DNA of 36,698 nt from Malikia spinosa (GTDB lineage Bacteria > Pseudomonadota > Gammaproteobacteria > Burkholderiales > Burkholderiaceae_C): assembly GCF_002980625.1 (NCBI RefSeq), contig NZ_PVLR01000020.1, forward strand, positions 1 through 36,698, given 5' to 3'. Made by a program: the position numbers and the translations under genes. Below are positions 9,292 to 17,121 of the stretch, piece by piece. The notes below the pieces were generated by a model that saw only the letters and a list, made by a program, of their open reading frames with translations, made no database searches and was not told the origin of the DNA. The number at the start of each line of letters is the position of its first letter. The first letter of the stretch is position 1.

Positions 9292-10155
9292 ATGAAACAT
9301 TCAATGAATCTGATGACTGAAAAACGGTCGAGTTACCGCGCATTGCAGCGATTCGCGCTGGCCGTACTCTGTGGTGCCATCCTGCCCGGTGCATCGTCAC
9401 GAGCCGCGGAGTTCGTGGGCATCGTCTATCCGAAGCACGATCACATGCTGAGTGTCCACATGGCGGGCGTGGTGGATCGGCTGCATGTCAAGCTGGGCCA
9501 GCGAGTCAAGGCTGGCCAGCCGATATTCAGCCAGGATGTCCGACTGCAGCAGACCGAGCAACAACGTCGGCTTGTCATTCTCAACGACATCGCCGAACAG
9601 CGCGCCACCGAGCAGCGGCGCGCCATCCTGGAGGATCTGGTCACTGACGCGACGTTCCTCTACGAAACCGCTGGCACTGTCAGCCGCGAGGAGCTCCTCA
9701 AGCTGCGCATGGAGCTGGAGGCGACCAGCGGGCGCAGCGGGCAGCTGCAAGCGGCGAAGAAACGCGAGCAGACCGAACTGGAAATCGCCGAGCGCGAATA
9801 TGAAATGCGCGTGCTCAGGGCACCGATATCCGGTGTCGTGACGATGCTCAAAGTCCGCCAAGGCGAATGGGCTGCACCGGGCGATGCGCTGGTACGGCTC
9901 GTCGATGACACCGACTGCGAACTGCGCGTCAATATCAGTCAGACCGCTGCACGCAAGTTGTCTGCAGGCGCACCCGTCACGGTTCATCTCGAAGACGCTG
10001 CCGTGCCTGGTCCCCAGGCTGGAAGAGTCATCTTCGTCGCCCCCGTCATCGATGCCGCGAGCGCTCTGGTCGAGGTCAGGGTGAAAATTCCGAATCGGGA
10101 ACGGCGTATCCGCCCAGGCGTCAAAGCCAGGCTAGTGATGGATGGTGTGTCGTGA
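9292..10155 (+). CDS. Periplasmic adaptor (HlyD/RND membrane-fusion) protein
   Basis: 287 residues with an N-terminal export signal (RFALAVLCGAILPGASSRAAE). The mature part starts with the lipoyl-type half motif (HMAGVVDRLHVKLGQRVKAGQPIFSQD), continues with a coiled-coil hairpin (~residues 85-165), then the second lipoyl half (LRAPISGVVTMLKVRQGEWAAPGDALVRLVDD) and a beta-barrel part. It is shorter than typical RND adaptors (~350-400) and lacks the membrane-proximal domain. Several ATGs lie close together (9292, 9304, 9313). An AGGA sequence is very close to the first and better spaced for 9304, so the exact start is uncertain. Its TGA overlaps the GTG start of the next gene. It probably links the inner-membrane parts to the TolC channel. 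Confidence 0.85.
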   Translation: MKHSMNLMTEKRSSYRALQRFALAVLCGAILPGASSRAAEFVGIVYPKHDHMLSVHMAGVVDRLHVKLGQRVKAGQPIFSQDVRLQQTEQQRRLVILNDIAEQRATEQRRAILEDLVTDATFLYETAGTVSREELLKLRMELEATSGRSGQLQAAKKREQTELEIAEREYEMRVLRAPISGVVTMLKVRQGEWAAPGDALVRLVDDTDCELRVNISQTAARKLSAGAPVTVHLEDAAVPGPQAGRVIFVAPVIDAASALVEVRVKIPNRERRIRPGVKARLVMDGVS

Positions 10156-12041
10156 GCACCAGTCATCTTCCGTCCGAAGGGCCAGTCGCCATGCCAGCGG
10201 CAGCGTCGCCGGCCATGAGCGCAGAACAGCTGATCGAGAGCCTGCGCACGCTGCGTCAGCAGCCCAGGGATGCTGCGTTCTGGAGCCGGCTGTGCGTGTG
10301 CTTGAGTCAGCTCTGTCGCGCCCGCGCCGCGCTGGTGTTGCGCTGCTCCCAATCCGACATGTCATGGTCGCTGCTGGGGACGAACGCTCCAGCCGACAGT
10401 GCACTGCTGGTCCAGGCCAACACCCACATCGCCGAGCTGTCACCGCGCGCGCTTTCCCAGGGGTACGCGTACTCACCGTGTCCGAACGGCACGCTGGTTG
10501 CAGCGGTTCACCTGACGGACCCCGAAGGCCCAACGCTGCTGCTGCTCGAGATCAGTTCGCGCGAGCGCTCAGCAGTCAACGAGTTGCTGATCCGCGCACA
10601 ACTGGTCGCCGACCTGCCCGCCAATCTGCCCATCACCTCCCAAGTGGCGACCGGGAGCCAGGCTCAGCATGAAGCATCCCAGGGGCTGATCGACCTGTTG
10701 GATCTGATTGCGCGAGTGATGCAGGAAGACGAGTTCGGTGCTGCCACGCTGGGATTGGTCAACCTGTTGGTCGGAGTGATCGGCTGTGACCAAGCTGTGC
10801 TTGGCTGGTCCGATGACGGACTGGTACGGGTGCTTGCGATCAGCCACATCGATCGCTTCGAACAAAAATCCGAGAATGTGCAGCTGCTTGAGGCTGCACT
10901 CGAGGAGGCGGTTGACCAGCGGCAAGACATCATATTCCCGACCCCCCCTGGTAGTCCGCTGGTGACGCTGGCTCACGACCGTCTTGCGCGTAGGCTCGGC
11001 TATGGTCAGCTCGCAACGCTGGTGTCCGACGATACAGAGGCCGTGCCCGAGCCGCAGCTGGTCCTGCTGCTGGGCCGACGCGAGGTCGGTTTCGAGTCTG
11101 GACAGCTGCATCAGGTGTCGGTTGCGCTGCATCTGCTCAGGCCCTGGATGGCCGTGCTGCGTGAGCGCTCGCAACCGCTGCCCATGCGCCTGCTCACGCA
11201 GGCCAGGATACGGCTGCGACGCTGGCTCAGCCCCGAGCGGCTTCGCTACAAGGCACTGGCATCCGCTGCCGTGCTGGCTTCGCTGGTGGTCGTCTTCGGC
11301 ACCTGGACGTATCGGATCGAAGCCAGTGGCGAGCTGATGACTGACAGTGTGCAGGTTGTCAGCGCCCCCTTTGATGGTTACCTGGCGCAAGTGAACGCCA
11401 ACCTAGGCGACACAGTCGATGAAGGCATGGTGCTGGCTGAACTCGATACCCGCGAGTTGACGCTACAGTCCACCGACCTGCAATCCGAGGTGCGACGCTA
11501 TCAGGCGGAAGCCGACCAGGCTCGCGCCGCCAGTCAGGTTGCCGAGACGCAGATCGCGATGGCACGCATGGCGCAATCTCAGGCGCGCATGGAGCAGGTG
11601 ATCTTCCAGCTGAAGCAGGCAAGAATTGCGGCGCCCTTCAGCGGCGTCATCGTCGAAGGCGAACGCAAGGAGCTATCGGGCAGCCCGATGCGTCAGGGTG
11701 ACAAGCTCTTCCGACTGGCACGAATCGAGGGCTTGTATGCCCTGATTCACATATCGGAACGGGACATACGTGAGCTGCCATTGAATGCAACCGGGGAACT
11801 GCGCCTGCTCGGTCAGCCCGAACGTACCATCCGCTTCACAGCGGAAAAACTGGTACCGATCGCCCAGTTCAAGGGGATGCAGGCAGGTCATTTTGCGCTC
11901 AAGGTTAGGCTCGATGAACACGCTGACTGGTGGCGCCCTGGTATGGCTGCGCTCGCGCGGATAGAAGCTGGCGAGCGACGTATTATCTGGATCTGGACGC
12001 ACAAGTTGATAGACACGCTGCACATGATGCTGTGGTGGTGA
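10152..12041 (+). CDS. Adaptor protein with cytosolic GAF-like region, one membrane helix and HlyD domain
   Basis: 629 residues from the GTG at 10152, which overlaps the preceding stop (GTGA); an ATG at 10191 is a possible later start. There is no signal peptide. Residues ~1-350 are predicted cytosolic and have a GAF-like layout (LLDLIARVMQEDEFGAATLGLVNLLVGVIGCDQAVLGW, then VRVLAISHIDRF and GQLATLVSDD). A single membrane helix lies near 368-385 (ALASAAVLASLVVVFGTW). The periplasmic part is HlyD-like: SAPFDGYLAQVNANLGDTVDEGMVLAELD, a coiled coil, then RIAAPFSGVIVEGERKELSGSPMRQGD. This is an inner-membrane adaptor with a built-in cytosolic domain that could sense a ligand or contact the SecA-like motor. 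GAF-HlyD fusions occur in other proteobacteria. The GAF ligand cannot be told from sequence. Confidence 0.83.
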   Translation: MSTSHLPSEGPVAMPAAASPAMSAEQLIESLRTLRQQPRDAAFWSRLCVCLSQLCRARAALVLRCSQSDMSWSLLGTNAPADSALLVQANTHIAELSPRALSQGYAYSPCPNGTLVAAVHLTDPEGPTLLLLEISSRERSAVNELLIRAQLVADLPANLPITSQVATGSQAQHEASQGLIDLLDLIARVMQEDEFGAATLGLVNLLVGVIGCDQAVLGWSDDGLVRVLAISHIDRFEQKSENVQLLEAALEEAVDQRQDIIFPTPPGSPLVTLAHDRLARRLGYGQLATLVSDDTEAVPEPQLVLLLGRREVGFESGQLHQVSVALHLLRPWMAVLRERSQPLPMRLLTQARIRLRRWLSPERLRYKALASAAVLASLVVVFGTWTYRIEASGELMTDSVQVVSAPFDGYLAQVNANLGDTVDEGMVLAELDTRELTLQSTDLQSEVRRYQAEADQARAASQVAETQIAMARMAQSQARMEQVIFQLKQARIAAPFSGVIVEGERKELSGSPMRQGDKLFRLARIEGLYALIHISERDIRELPLNATGELRLLGQPERTIRFTAEKLVPIAQFKGMQAGHFALKVRLDEHADWWRPGMAALARIEAGERRIIWIWTHKLIDTLHMMLWW

Positions 12042-12242
12042 GGCGTCATGCAAGCGATGCTAATCGCGTTTTTGGCCAGTGCCGATCGGGCTGGTGCGAC
12101 AGCATCACGGGCCAGAAATCGACCGATTTCCCTTGGCTACCGTGGTCATCAGTCCCCCCACCCGAAGTTTTAAAGTCTTCGTTTTGCTTCTCAATCGCTA
12201 CATCTGCAGACGATTGATTACTGGCTCCGCAGCCTATTCGTG
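12042..12242 (+). promoter_or_regulatory. ~200-bp gap before the two-component genes, likely carrying their promoter
   Basis: This is the only sizeable gap in block 1. It becomes more AT-rich after 12160 (AGTTTTAAAGTCTTCG, TTGCTTCTCAATCG) in an otherwise GC-rich stretch, which fits a promoter for the response regulator gene. I cannot fix -35/-10 boxes with confidence and see no clear terminator for the upstream genes. Confidence 0.3.
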
Positions 12243-12974
12243 ATGATCCTCTCTGTTCCACCTGCCACCGATCTTGCGCTGGATATCGTCGTGGTCGAAG
12301 ACCACGATCTCGTGCGCGAGGAGCTGGTGATCTTTCTGCAGCGACCTGGCTGGAGCGTGCGAGGCGTCGATTGCGGCGATGCGCTCGACGACGCGCTGCG
12401 CCAGCATCCGGCCGATCTGATCGTGATCGACCTGAACCTGCCGGGCGAAGACGGGCTGAGCATCAGCCGGCGCCTACGCGCGGCGATGCCTGATCTGGGC
12501 ATCCTGATGCTGACGGCGCGCGTGCTGTCGAGCGACAAGACAGCCGGCTACCAGAGCGGTGCCGATGTCTACCTGACCAAGCCCGCGAGTGTCGCCGAGC
12601 TGGAGGCGGTGATCCTCAGCCTGTCGCGGCGGCTACGCCGGGTCGTGGCTGACGGTCCGCGGCTCGATGTCACCGCCTGCCGCCTGTTGCTACCAGACCG
12701 ACGAGCGGCCGACCTGACGCTGCTCGAATGCCGCCTGTTGTACGAGCTGGCATTGGCCGTGGAGCGCCAGCTGGATACCTCGATGCTACTGCACCGGCTC
12801 GGCAGCCATCAGGGCGCGACGAGCCGCAACCTACCCGTGATCGTGAGCCGCTTGCGCCACAAGATCCGCGAGAAGCTGCAGCTGCCCGACATCATCAAGG
12901 CAGTGCGCGGTCACGGCTACCGGCTGACGTTGCAGCTAGCACTGTATGAGTCGCCGGGCCGCGAAGCGCAGTGA
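12243..12974 (+). CDS. OmpR-family response regulator
   Basis: 243 residues from the ATG at 12243 (a GTG directly before it is possible). The receiver domain has the acidic pair VVEDHD, the phospho-acceptor Asp in VIDLNLPGEDG (residue ~63), the switch Thr in MLTARV and Lys in YLTKPAS. The C-terminal half is a winged helix of trans_reg_C type, with TLLECRLLYELA, VIVSRLRHKIREKL and IIKAVRGHGYRLTLQ. It should bind DNA when phosphorylated by the kinase encoded immediately downstream, whose ATG overlaps this gene's stop (TGATG). Its position after the secretion genes suggests that it controls the adhesin and its exporter. The target promoters are not visible in the window. Confidence 0.9.
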   Translation: MILSVPPATDLALDIVVVEDHDLVREELVIFLQRPGWSVRGVDCGDALDDALRQHPADLIVIDLNLPGEDGLSISRRLRAAMPDLGILMLTARVLSSDKTAGYQSGADVYLTKPASVAELEAVILSLSRRLRRVVADGPRLDVTACRLLLPDRRAADLTLLECRLLYELALAVERQLDTSMLLHRLGSHQGATSRNLPVIVSRLRHKIREKLQLPDIIKAVRGHGYRLTLQLALYESPGREAQ

Positions 12975-14911
12975 TGAAGGAACGGCCGGTTTGGACGCTG
13001 CCGATGCAGCGACTGTCGCGCTTGAACCGCTGGCTCAACGACTTGGCCGTGCTGATCCTGCTGGCGGGCTGCTGTCTGCCTCTGCATGGCGCTGAGCTGC
13101 CTCTCGAGCGGGCCTTCTGGATCGATGCCAGCGGCAGCACCAGTCTCGACGAGGCGCTAGTGCAACCGCTGCAGCCCGCCCCTGCGGTGCTGTCGCTGGG
13201 CTACACGCCCGCGGCAAGCTGGCTGCGGATCACGCTGCCGCCTTCCGAGCAGCCGCTCTGGCTGGTCGTGCAGCCGATCTACCTGGACCATCTGGCGCTG
13301 TACAGCCGCCCGCATCGGCCCGACGGCAGTCTTGGCGACTGGCAGCTCAGCCTTCTGGGCGACCACCACCCGTTCAGCGCTCGACCAGTCGCGACGCTGC
13401 ATTACGCGTTCGAACTGCGGCCCTCTCCGACCCGCCCGACCGTCGTCTGGCTGCGCACCCAGACCAGCAGCGCCCATGTCGTCTACGCGACGGTCGAGAC
13501 GACCGCCAGTCTCCAGCGCTTGGACTCCGTGCTGCACCTGGGCGTGGGCGTCTACATCGGCGTGGTGCTGATACTGGCGCTGCTGGCCCTGGTGCGCTGC
13601 GCCGTGCTCGGCGACACGCTCTGGGGGCTCAACGCGGTGCTGCATCTGCTGACCGTCGCCTGCGCGCTGGTATTTTTCGGCCTGCCCGCCAGATATCTGT
13701 GGCCTGACCAGCCGCTGAAGGCCGATGCGCTGTTCTCCTGCATGCTCTGCCTGTTCAACTTTTTCAACATCGGCTACTTCGCTTGGCTGGCGCGCGTTTT
13801 CGGAACGCCGCGCTGGCTGTTCCGGCTGCTGCTGCTGCCGCTGCCGCTGTTGCCGTTGCTGTTGTGGCTGATCGCCGCCGGCCACACGCGCGAAGCGATG
13901 TCGCTGAACGCGCTGGTCGGCTTGCTGTACACGCTGCTGGGCATGCCGGCCAGCTGGCTGTTCCGGATCGACGATCACCTGTTGCGCCGCATGGTGCGCG
14001 GCACCCACGCGATGCTGGGCCTGTACATCATCGTCATCTTGCTGTCGCTGCTTGGCGTCGGACGGATGACCGCGCTGCACCTCTATCCCGCAATGGGAAT
14101 GAATCTGCTGGCCGCCGTGACGCTGTACATGGTGCTTAGCCGACGCGACCAGCTGGCGCAGCGCGAGCAGCAGCAGCTGCGCGAGCAGGTCCGGAGCACT
14201 TCGCAGCGGCTGGCCTGGGAGCAGCGGCGCCTGGCCGAGAGCGCCAGTTTCACCGGCATGCTGCTGCACGAGCTCAAAAACCCGCTGGCCTCGATCCGGC
14301 TCGCCACGCTGACGCTGCTGCGCGACCAGTTGCCAAGCGCCGAGGCCAGGGCGGCCCGCCTGGAGCGCATCGAGCAGTCAGTCGACGGCATCGACGCAGT
14401 GCTCGAGCGCTGCCGCCAGGTCGATCGGCTCGACCAGGGCGAATGGGAGCTGCAGCGCGTCGATGCCGATGCCGCCGCCCTGCTGCGCGACTGGGTCGCG
14501 TTGCTGCCACACCAAGAGCGGGTCGAGACCCGCTTGCCGCCCCGGCTGGACGTCCGGCTCGAAGTGGGTCTGTTCCACACCATCTTCGGCAACCTGCTGG
14601 ACAACGCGCTGAGCTATTCGCCTCCCGGCTCCACCATCGATCTGGTGCTGAGCGAGCGAGCCGCCGCCGGACAGTCCCGCTGCATGATGCTGACGGTGCG
14701 CAACGCGGTCGGCAAGGCGGGCAAACCCGATCCGGCCAGGGTGTTCGACAAGTACTACCGCGCCGCGCACCAGACCACCGGATCGGGCCTGGGGCTTTTC
14801 CTGGTGCGGCGCCTGAGCGAGATGCTGGGCGGCAGCGTACGCCACCGCGTCGAGAACGAAGGTGAGCCTGATGAGCGCATCGCGTTCGACCTGGTGCTGC
14901 CCTGCGTCTGA
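12974..14911 (+). CDS. 7TM-DISM sensor histidine kinase
   Basis: 645 residues from the ATG at 12974. An N-terminal signal sequence (LAVLILLAGCCLPLHGA) precedes a ~140-residue periplasmic domain resembling 7TMR-DISMED2 (ERAFWIDASGSTSLDEAL, LGYTPAASWLRITLPP, VWLRTQTSSAHVVYATVET). Seven hydrophobic segments follow (~180-385), then a coiled linker rich in Gln/Arg, the HisKA H-box LLHELKNPLASIRLA with the phosphorylated His at residue ~432, and an HATPase domain with the N-box NLLDNALSYSPPGS and the glycine box GSGLGLFLVRR. This layout is typical of kinases that sense carbohydrate-like or cell-surface signals through the DISMED domain. It pairs with the response regulator upstream. Confidence 0.9.
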   Translation: MKERPVWTLPMQRLSRLNRWLNDLAVLILLAGCCLPLHGAELPLERAFWIDASGSTSLDEALVQPLQPAPAVLSLGYTPAASWLRITLPPSEQPLWLVVQPIYLDHLALYSRPHRPDGSLGDWQLSLLGDHHPFSARPVATLHYAFELRPSPTRPTVVWLRTQTSSAHVVYATVETTASLQRLDSVLHLGVGVYIGVVLILALLALVRCAVLGDTLWGLNAVLHLLTVACALVFFGLPARYLWPDQPLKADALFSCMLCLFNFFNIGYFAWLARVFGTPRWLFRLLLLPLPLLPLLLWLIAAGHTREAMSLNALVGLLYTLLGMPASWLFRIDDHLLRRMVRGTHAMLGLYIIVILLSLLGVGRMTALHLYPAMGMNLLAAVTLYMVLSRRDQLAQREQQQLREQVRSTSQRLAWEQRRLAESASFTGMLLHELKNPLASIRLATLTLLRDQLPSAEARAARLERIEQSVDGIDAVLERCRQVDRLDQGEWELQRVDADAAALLRDWVALLPHQERVETRLPPRLDVRLEVGLFHTIFGNLLDNALSYSPPGSTIDLVLSERAAAGQSRCMMLTVRNAVGKAGKPDPARVFDKYYRAAHQTTGSGLGLFLVRRLSEMLGGSVRHRVENEGEPDERIAFDLVLPCV

Positions 14912-14975
14912 TCCGCGCAGCACACGATCCAGGTCACCGGCCGGGGCGTGAAATCGGTAAAGACCCACCCTTCCA

Positions 14976-15596
14976 GTGCGGTTGCCCAAGCAGGTGTTCG
15001 ACGGCGAGACGCCGCATGTGCAGCAGCAGAGCCGCCACATGATGGCGGCGGGGCATGGTGGTTTCGGCAGTGTCCTCTGCATCCTGGGGACTGCGGCAGC
15101 CGAGATACCTGTTTTCTGCCGCAGGCAAGCCGACCCGGAGCCCACCTTGCAACGCAGGGCCTTCCAGCCAGCGTCCATGCCGCACGACCTGGGCCTGCCC
15201 AGCCTCTGGCGCAAGCCAGCCAGTCGCCTGAGCCGGTGGGCGGACAAGCTGCGGGCCTATCCTGATGCGATGTCAGTCGAACCCGGCCTCCAGCTCATCG
15301 ACGATCAGCAGCATCTGGAGTCGAACCACAAGCTCATGCTCGCGGCTTTCGAGCGGGAAACCGCCAGTCCTGAAAGCGCGGAGCGCTACCTGGACCAGCT
15401 GCACACCCACCAGACCGATCCGGAACTGCAGGCCCTGCTCGGCCAGCTGAGCCTGATTGCCGGTGACCGAGCCGCGGCCGCGCGGCTGCTGGACTGGCTC
15501 AACCGCGATCTGTCGTCGGGTCCGGCCTTGTCACGACAGGCTGAGCAGGCGATCGAGGCGGCATTGCCGGGCCTGGGGGTGGCAGCTGGAGGCTGA
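14976..15596 (+). CDS. Hypothetical protein, helical C-terminal half
   Basis: I do not recognise a family. The open frame can begin at a GTG (14976), but no good ribosome-binding site is seen there; ATGs at 15039 and 15177 are alternatives. The C-terminal ~110 residues are helix-rich and look like a genuine protein (LQLIDDQQHLESNHKLMLAA, ERYLDQLHTHQTDPELQALLGQ, RAAAARLLDWLNRDL), perhaps TPR-like. The N-terminal third is less convincing. It lies 64 bp after the kinase gene in the same direction, so it may belong to the signalling end of the operon. The antisense frame over the same bases is less protein-like. Confidence 0.5.
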   Translation: MRLPKQVFDGETPHVQQQSRHMMAAGHGGFGSVLCILGTAAAEIPVFCRRQADPEPTLQRRAFQPASMPHDLGLPSLWRKPASRLSRWADKLRAYPDAMSVEPGLQLIDDQQHLESNHKLMLAAFERETASPESAERYLDQLHTHQTDPELQALLGQLSLIAGDRAAAARLLDWLNRDLSSGPALSRQAEQAIEAALPGLGVAAGG

Positions 15597-15752
15597 TGCC
15601 TCAGCTGACTTGAGGGGCAGGCGTTCGCAGCATGGGTTTAGTCGAGATGGACGACGGTTTCGTCCCAGGTCTCGCGTGCGTAATCACGTGCTGCGCATCT
15701 GGTCGCCAACAGCGAATCACCTCGCATCGCTTCACTGGCTGACACCTGCGCA

Positions 15753-15800
15753 CTGCGCTTGGCGCGTCCCTGTCCGCCAGGGCAGGCCCTGAACGGTCGG
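15753..15800 (+). repeat. Imperfect direct repeat, copy 1
   Basis: Contains CTGCGCTTGGCG, TCCCT, CCAGGGCAGGCCC and ACGGT in the same order as the copy at 16196. The two copies flank the small membrane protein gene and its upstream region. Spacing between the blocks differs by a few bases. Confidence 0.45.
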
Positions 15801-15823
15801 TGGCGGCAGCGCAGCAGCCTGCG

Positions 15824-15985
15824 TCAGGTTGAGGCGTGGCGCCATATCAGCAGTATCAGGAAACCTAGGGTGGCGACCAGCAGCCACTTGAGCCACCGGA
15901 CCTCGCCTTCAACCTCGCTCAATTGGTTCTTGATCCGGTCGATTTCGATCCAGGCGCTGTCTTCCCTACTGGTGTTTTCAGTCAT
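15824..15985 (-). CDS. 53-residue single-pass membrane protein
   Basis: Short gene on the minus strand. It begins MTENTSREDSAWIEIDRIKN, continues with an amphipathic helix (QLSEVEGEVRWLKWLL) and ends with a hydrophobic segment (LLVATLGFLILLIW) and a short RHAST tail. The pattern of a charged helix followed by a C-terminal membrane anchor is typical of small tail-anchored proteins. Codons use C/G at most third positions, which supports coding on this strand. A 15-bp perfect palindrome lies 45-59 bp upstream and could be its operator. No strong ribosome-binding site is seen. Function is unknown. Confidence 0.6.
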   Translation of the reverse strand: MTENTSREDSAWIEIDRIKNQLSEVEGEVRWLKWLLVATLGFLILLIWRHAST

Positions 15986-16029
15986 GTTGTTGTATTAATT
16001 TTGTATCCATTATGGCAAATTTAAGAAAG

Positions 16030-16044
16030 TCAAAATGATTTTGA
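16030..16044. promoter_or_regulatory. Perfect palindrome, possible operator
   Basis: TCAAAAT-G-ATTTTGA, two 7-bp arms around one base. It lies 45-59 bp upstream of the minus-strand small membrane protein start, a typical operator distance. The binding regulator is unknown. Confidence 0.4.
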
Positions 16045-16195
16045 TACTCGCCCTTCTGCGCGCCGTCCGTTCGGGCCTGGCTTTCGTGCCGTGGATCGAG
16101 TCGCGTGTGGCGTCTCGCCCCTGACGGGCTTCAATCCCTGACGCTTGCGCGCTACGCTTGCCTCCTGGGGGAAGGCTGCGCCATCTCCCGCCGCG

Positions 16196-16251
16196 CTGCG
16201 CTTGGCGTCCCTCTAGGTGAGCCGACCAGGGCAGGCCCGAAGTACGGTTGG
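16196..16251 (+). repeat. Imperfect direct repeat, copy 2
   Basis: Second copy of the block at 15753, with CTGCGCTTGGCG, TCCCT, CCAGGGCAGGCCC and ACGGT in the same order and orientation. It has a slightly longer central spacer. Confidence 0.45.
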
Positions 16252-16361
16252 GATCTTGGATCTGACATCCAGCTGTAACCATTTCGCTAAGTACGGTGCT
16301 TAAATCTGATTTTTTTCGGGATGCGCCTTGCTCCTCCAACTTCCTTTGCAAAATCTCTTAG

Positions 16362-17027
16362 ATGCCCGCTGCTTGTCCTGAGAAGTTCTCCCGTCGCCGT
16401 GGTCGCCCACCTGCTTCGCAAGCCGGGCAGTTTGATGAACGCATACTGCAGGTGGCAACGTCTTTGTTCCTGGATCGGGGCTTTGGTCGCACCACCTTGG
16501 ATCTGGTGGCACAGCATGCCGAAGTGGGCAAGTCCAGCCTCTACGCCCGCTATCCCAGCAAGGGCGCCTTGTTTGCGGCAGTGGTCAGCCGATCGATCCA
16601 GACCATGTTTGACCACTTGACGCCGGTGCCGCAGGGGCTGAATCTTGTGCAACGCTTGCAGGCGGTCGGCGAGGCACTGATCGAAGGCATGCTCCATCCG
16701 CGCTGTGTGGCGTTCATGCGCATCACGGCTGCAGAGGCAGATAACTTCCCCGACTTGGCCCTGACGGCGTACCAGGTCAGCTTTGACGGTGCCGTCCTTT
16801 ACGTGTTGAAGGGACTTGGGGCAGCCAACCTTGCCGCTGCCGGTCCGGGGCTCACCGCACTGGCTCAGCGCTTTGTTGAGGTGGCGGTTCAGCCGCTGTC
16901 CTTTCAAGCAGCTTTCGGGGTGGATGCAGCGTTGCTGCGGCAACGCGCATCGGCTTGCGTGCGTGACGCCATCGAACTGTTGCAAGAGAAGATCGCCATG
17001 ACAGATTGGGGGCAAGCACGGACATAA
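16362..17027 (+). CDS. TetR/AcrR-family transcriptional regulator
   Basis: 221 residues. The N-terminal helix-turn-helix follows a basic stretch (SRRRGRPP): FDERILQVATSLFLDRGFGRTTLDLVAQHAEVGKSSLYARYPSKGALFAAVV, a clear TetR signature. The C-terminal part (~75-215) is a helical ligand-binding domain of AcrR type, with no further clue to the ligand. The start at 16362 has no strong ribosome-binding site, and a later start would cut into the basic leader only. A palindrome 2 bp after its stop codon, ahead of the endonuclease III gene, could be its binding site. Confidence 0.85.
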   Translation: MPAACPEKFSRRRGRPPASQAGQFDERILQVATSLFLDRGFGRTTLDLVAQHAEVGKSSLYARYPSKGALFAAVVSRSIQTMFDHLTPVPQGLNLVQRLQAVGEALIEGMLHPRCVAFMRITAAEADNFPDLALTAYQVSFDGAVLYVLKGLGAANLAAAGPGLTALAQRFVEVAVQPLSFQAAFGVDAALLRQRASACVRDAIELLQEKIAMTDWGQART

Positions 17028-17028
17028 A

Positions 17029-17042
17029 GGACGATTTCGTCC
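17029..17042. promoter_or_regulatory. Palindrome between TetR and nth genes, possible operator
   Basis: GGACGA-TT-TCGTCC, 6-bp arms around two bases. It lies just after the TetR stop codon and ~80 bp before the likely start of the endonuclease gene. TetR proteins bind such short palindromes, so autoregulation of the downstream repair genes is plausible but not shown. Confidence 0.4.
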
Positions 17043-17121
17043 ATTGTTGTTAGACTGTGGGTGTTTGCTGTCAACGGAGACCCCTCATGTGCGCCTTGTT
17101 ACCCAGATCACGGCTGAAGTG

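Larger units (their letters stand above)
15986..16361. other. Gene-free 375-bp stretch with GC-rich repeat
   Basis: The left end is AT-rich and holds the palindrome at 16030-16044. The centre (16070-16250) is GC-rich with runs such as TTGCGCGCTACGCTTG and a block that recurs imperfectly at 15753. It looks like a noncoding repeat of the type scattered in Burkholderiales genomes. A minus-strand frame across it shows no protein family features. Confidence 0.4.

Noticed and set aside
13157-14269. 370-codon frame opposite the histidine kinase
   Set aside because: Gln-rich shadow of Leu codons (CTG read in reverse gives CAG); the plus-strand kinase has all its motifs.
14378-15247. Minus-strand frame over the kinase end and hypothetical gene
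   Set aside because: It overlaps the conserved HATPase region and shows no recognisable domain.
16010-16351. 113-codon minus-strand frame in the repeat-rich gap
   Set aside because: Composition follows the GC-rich repeat; no family features or ribosome-binding site.
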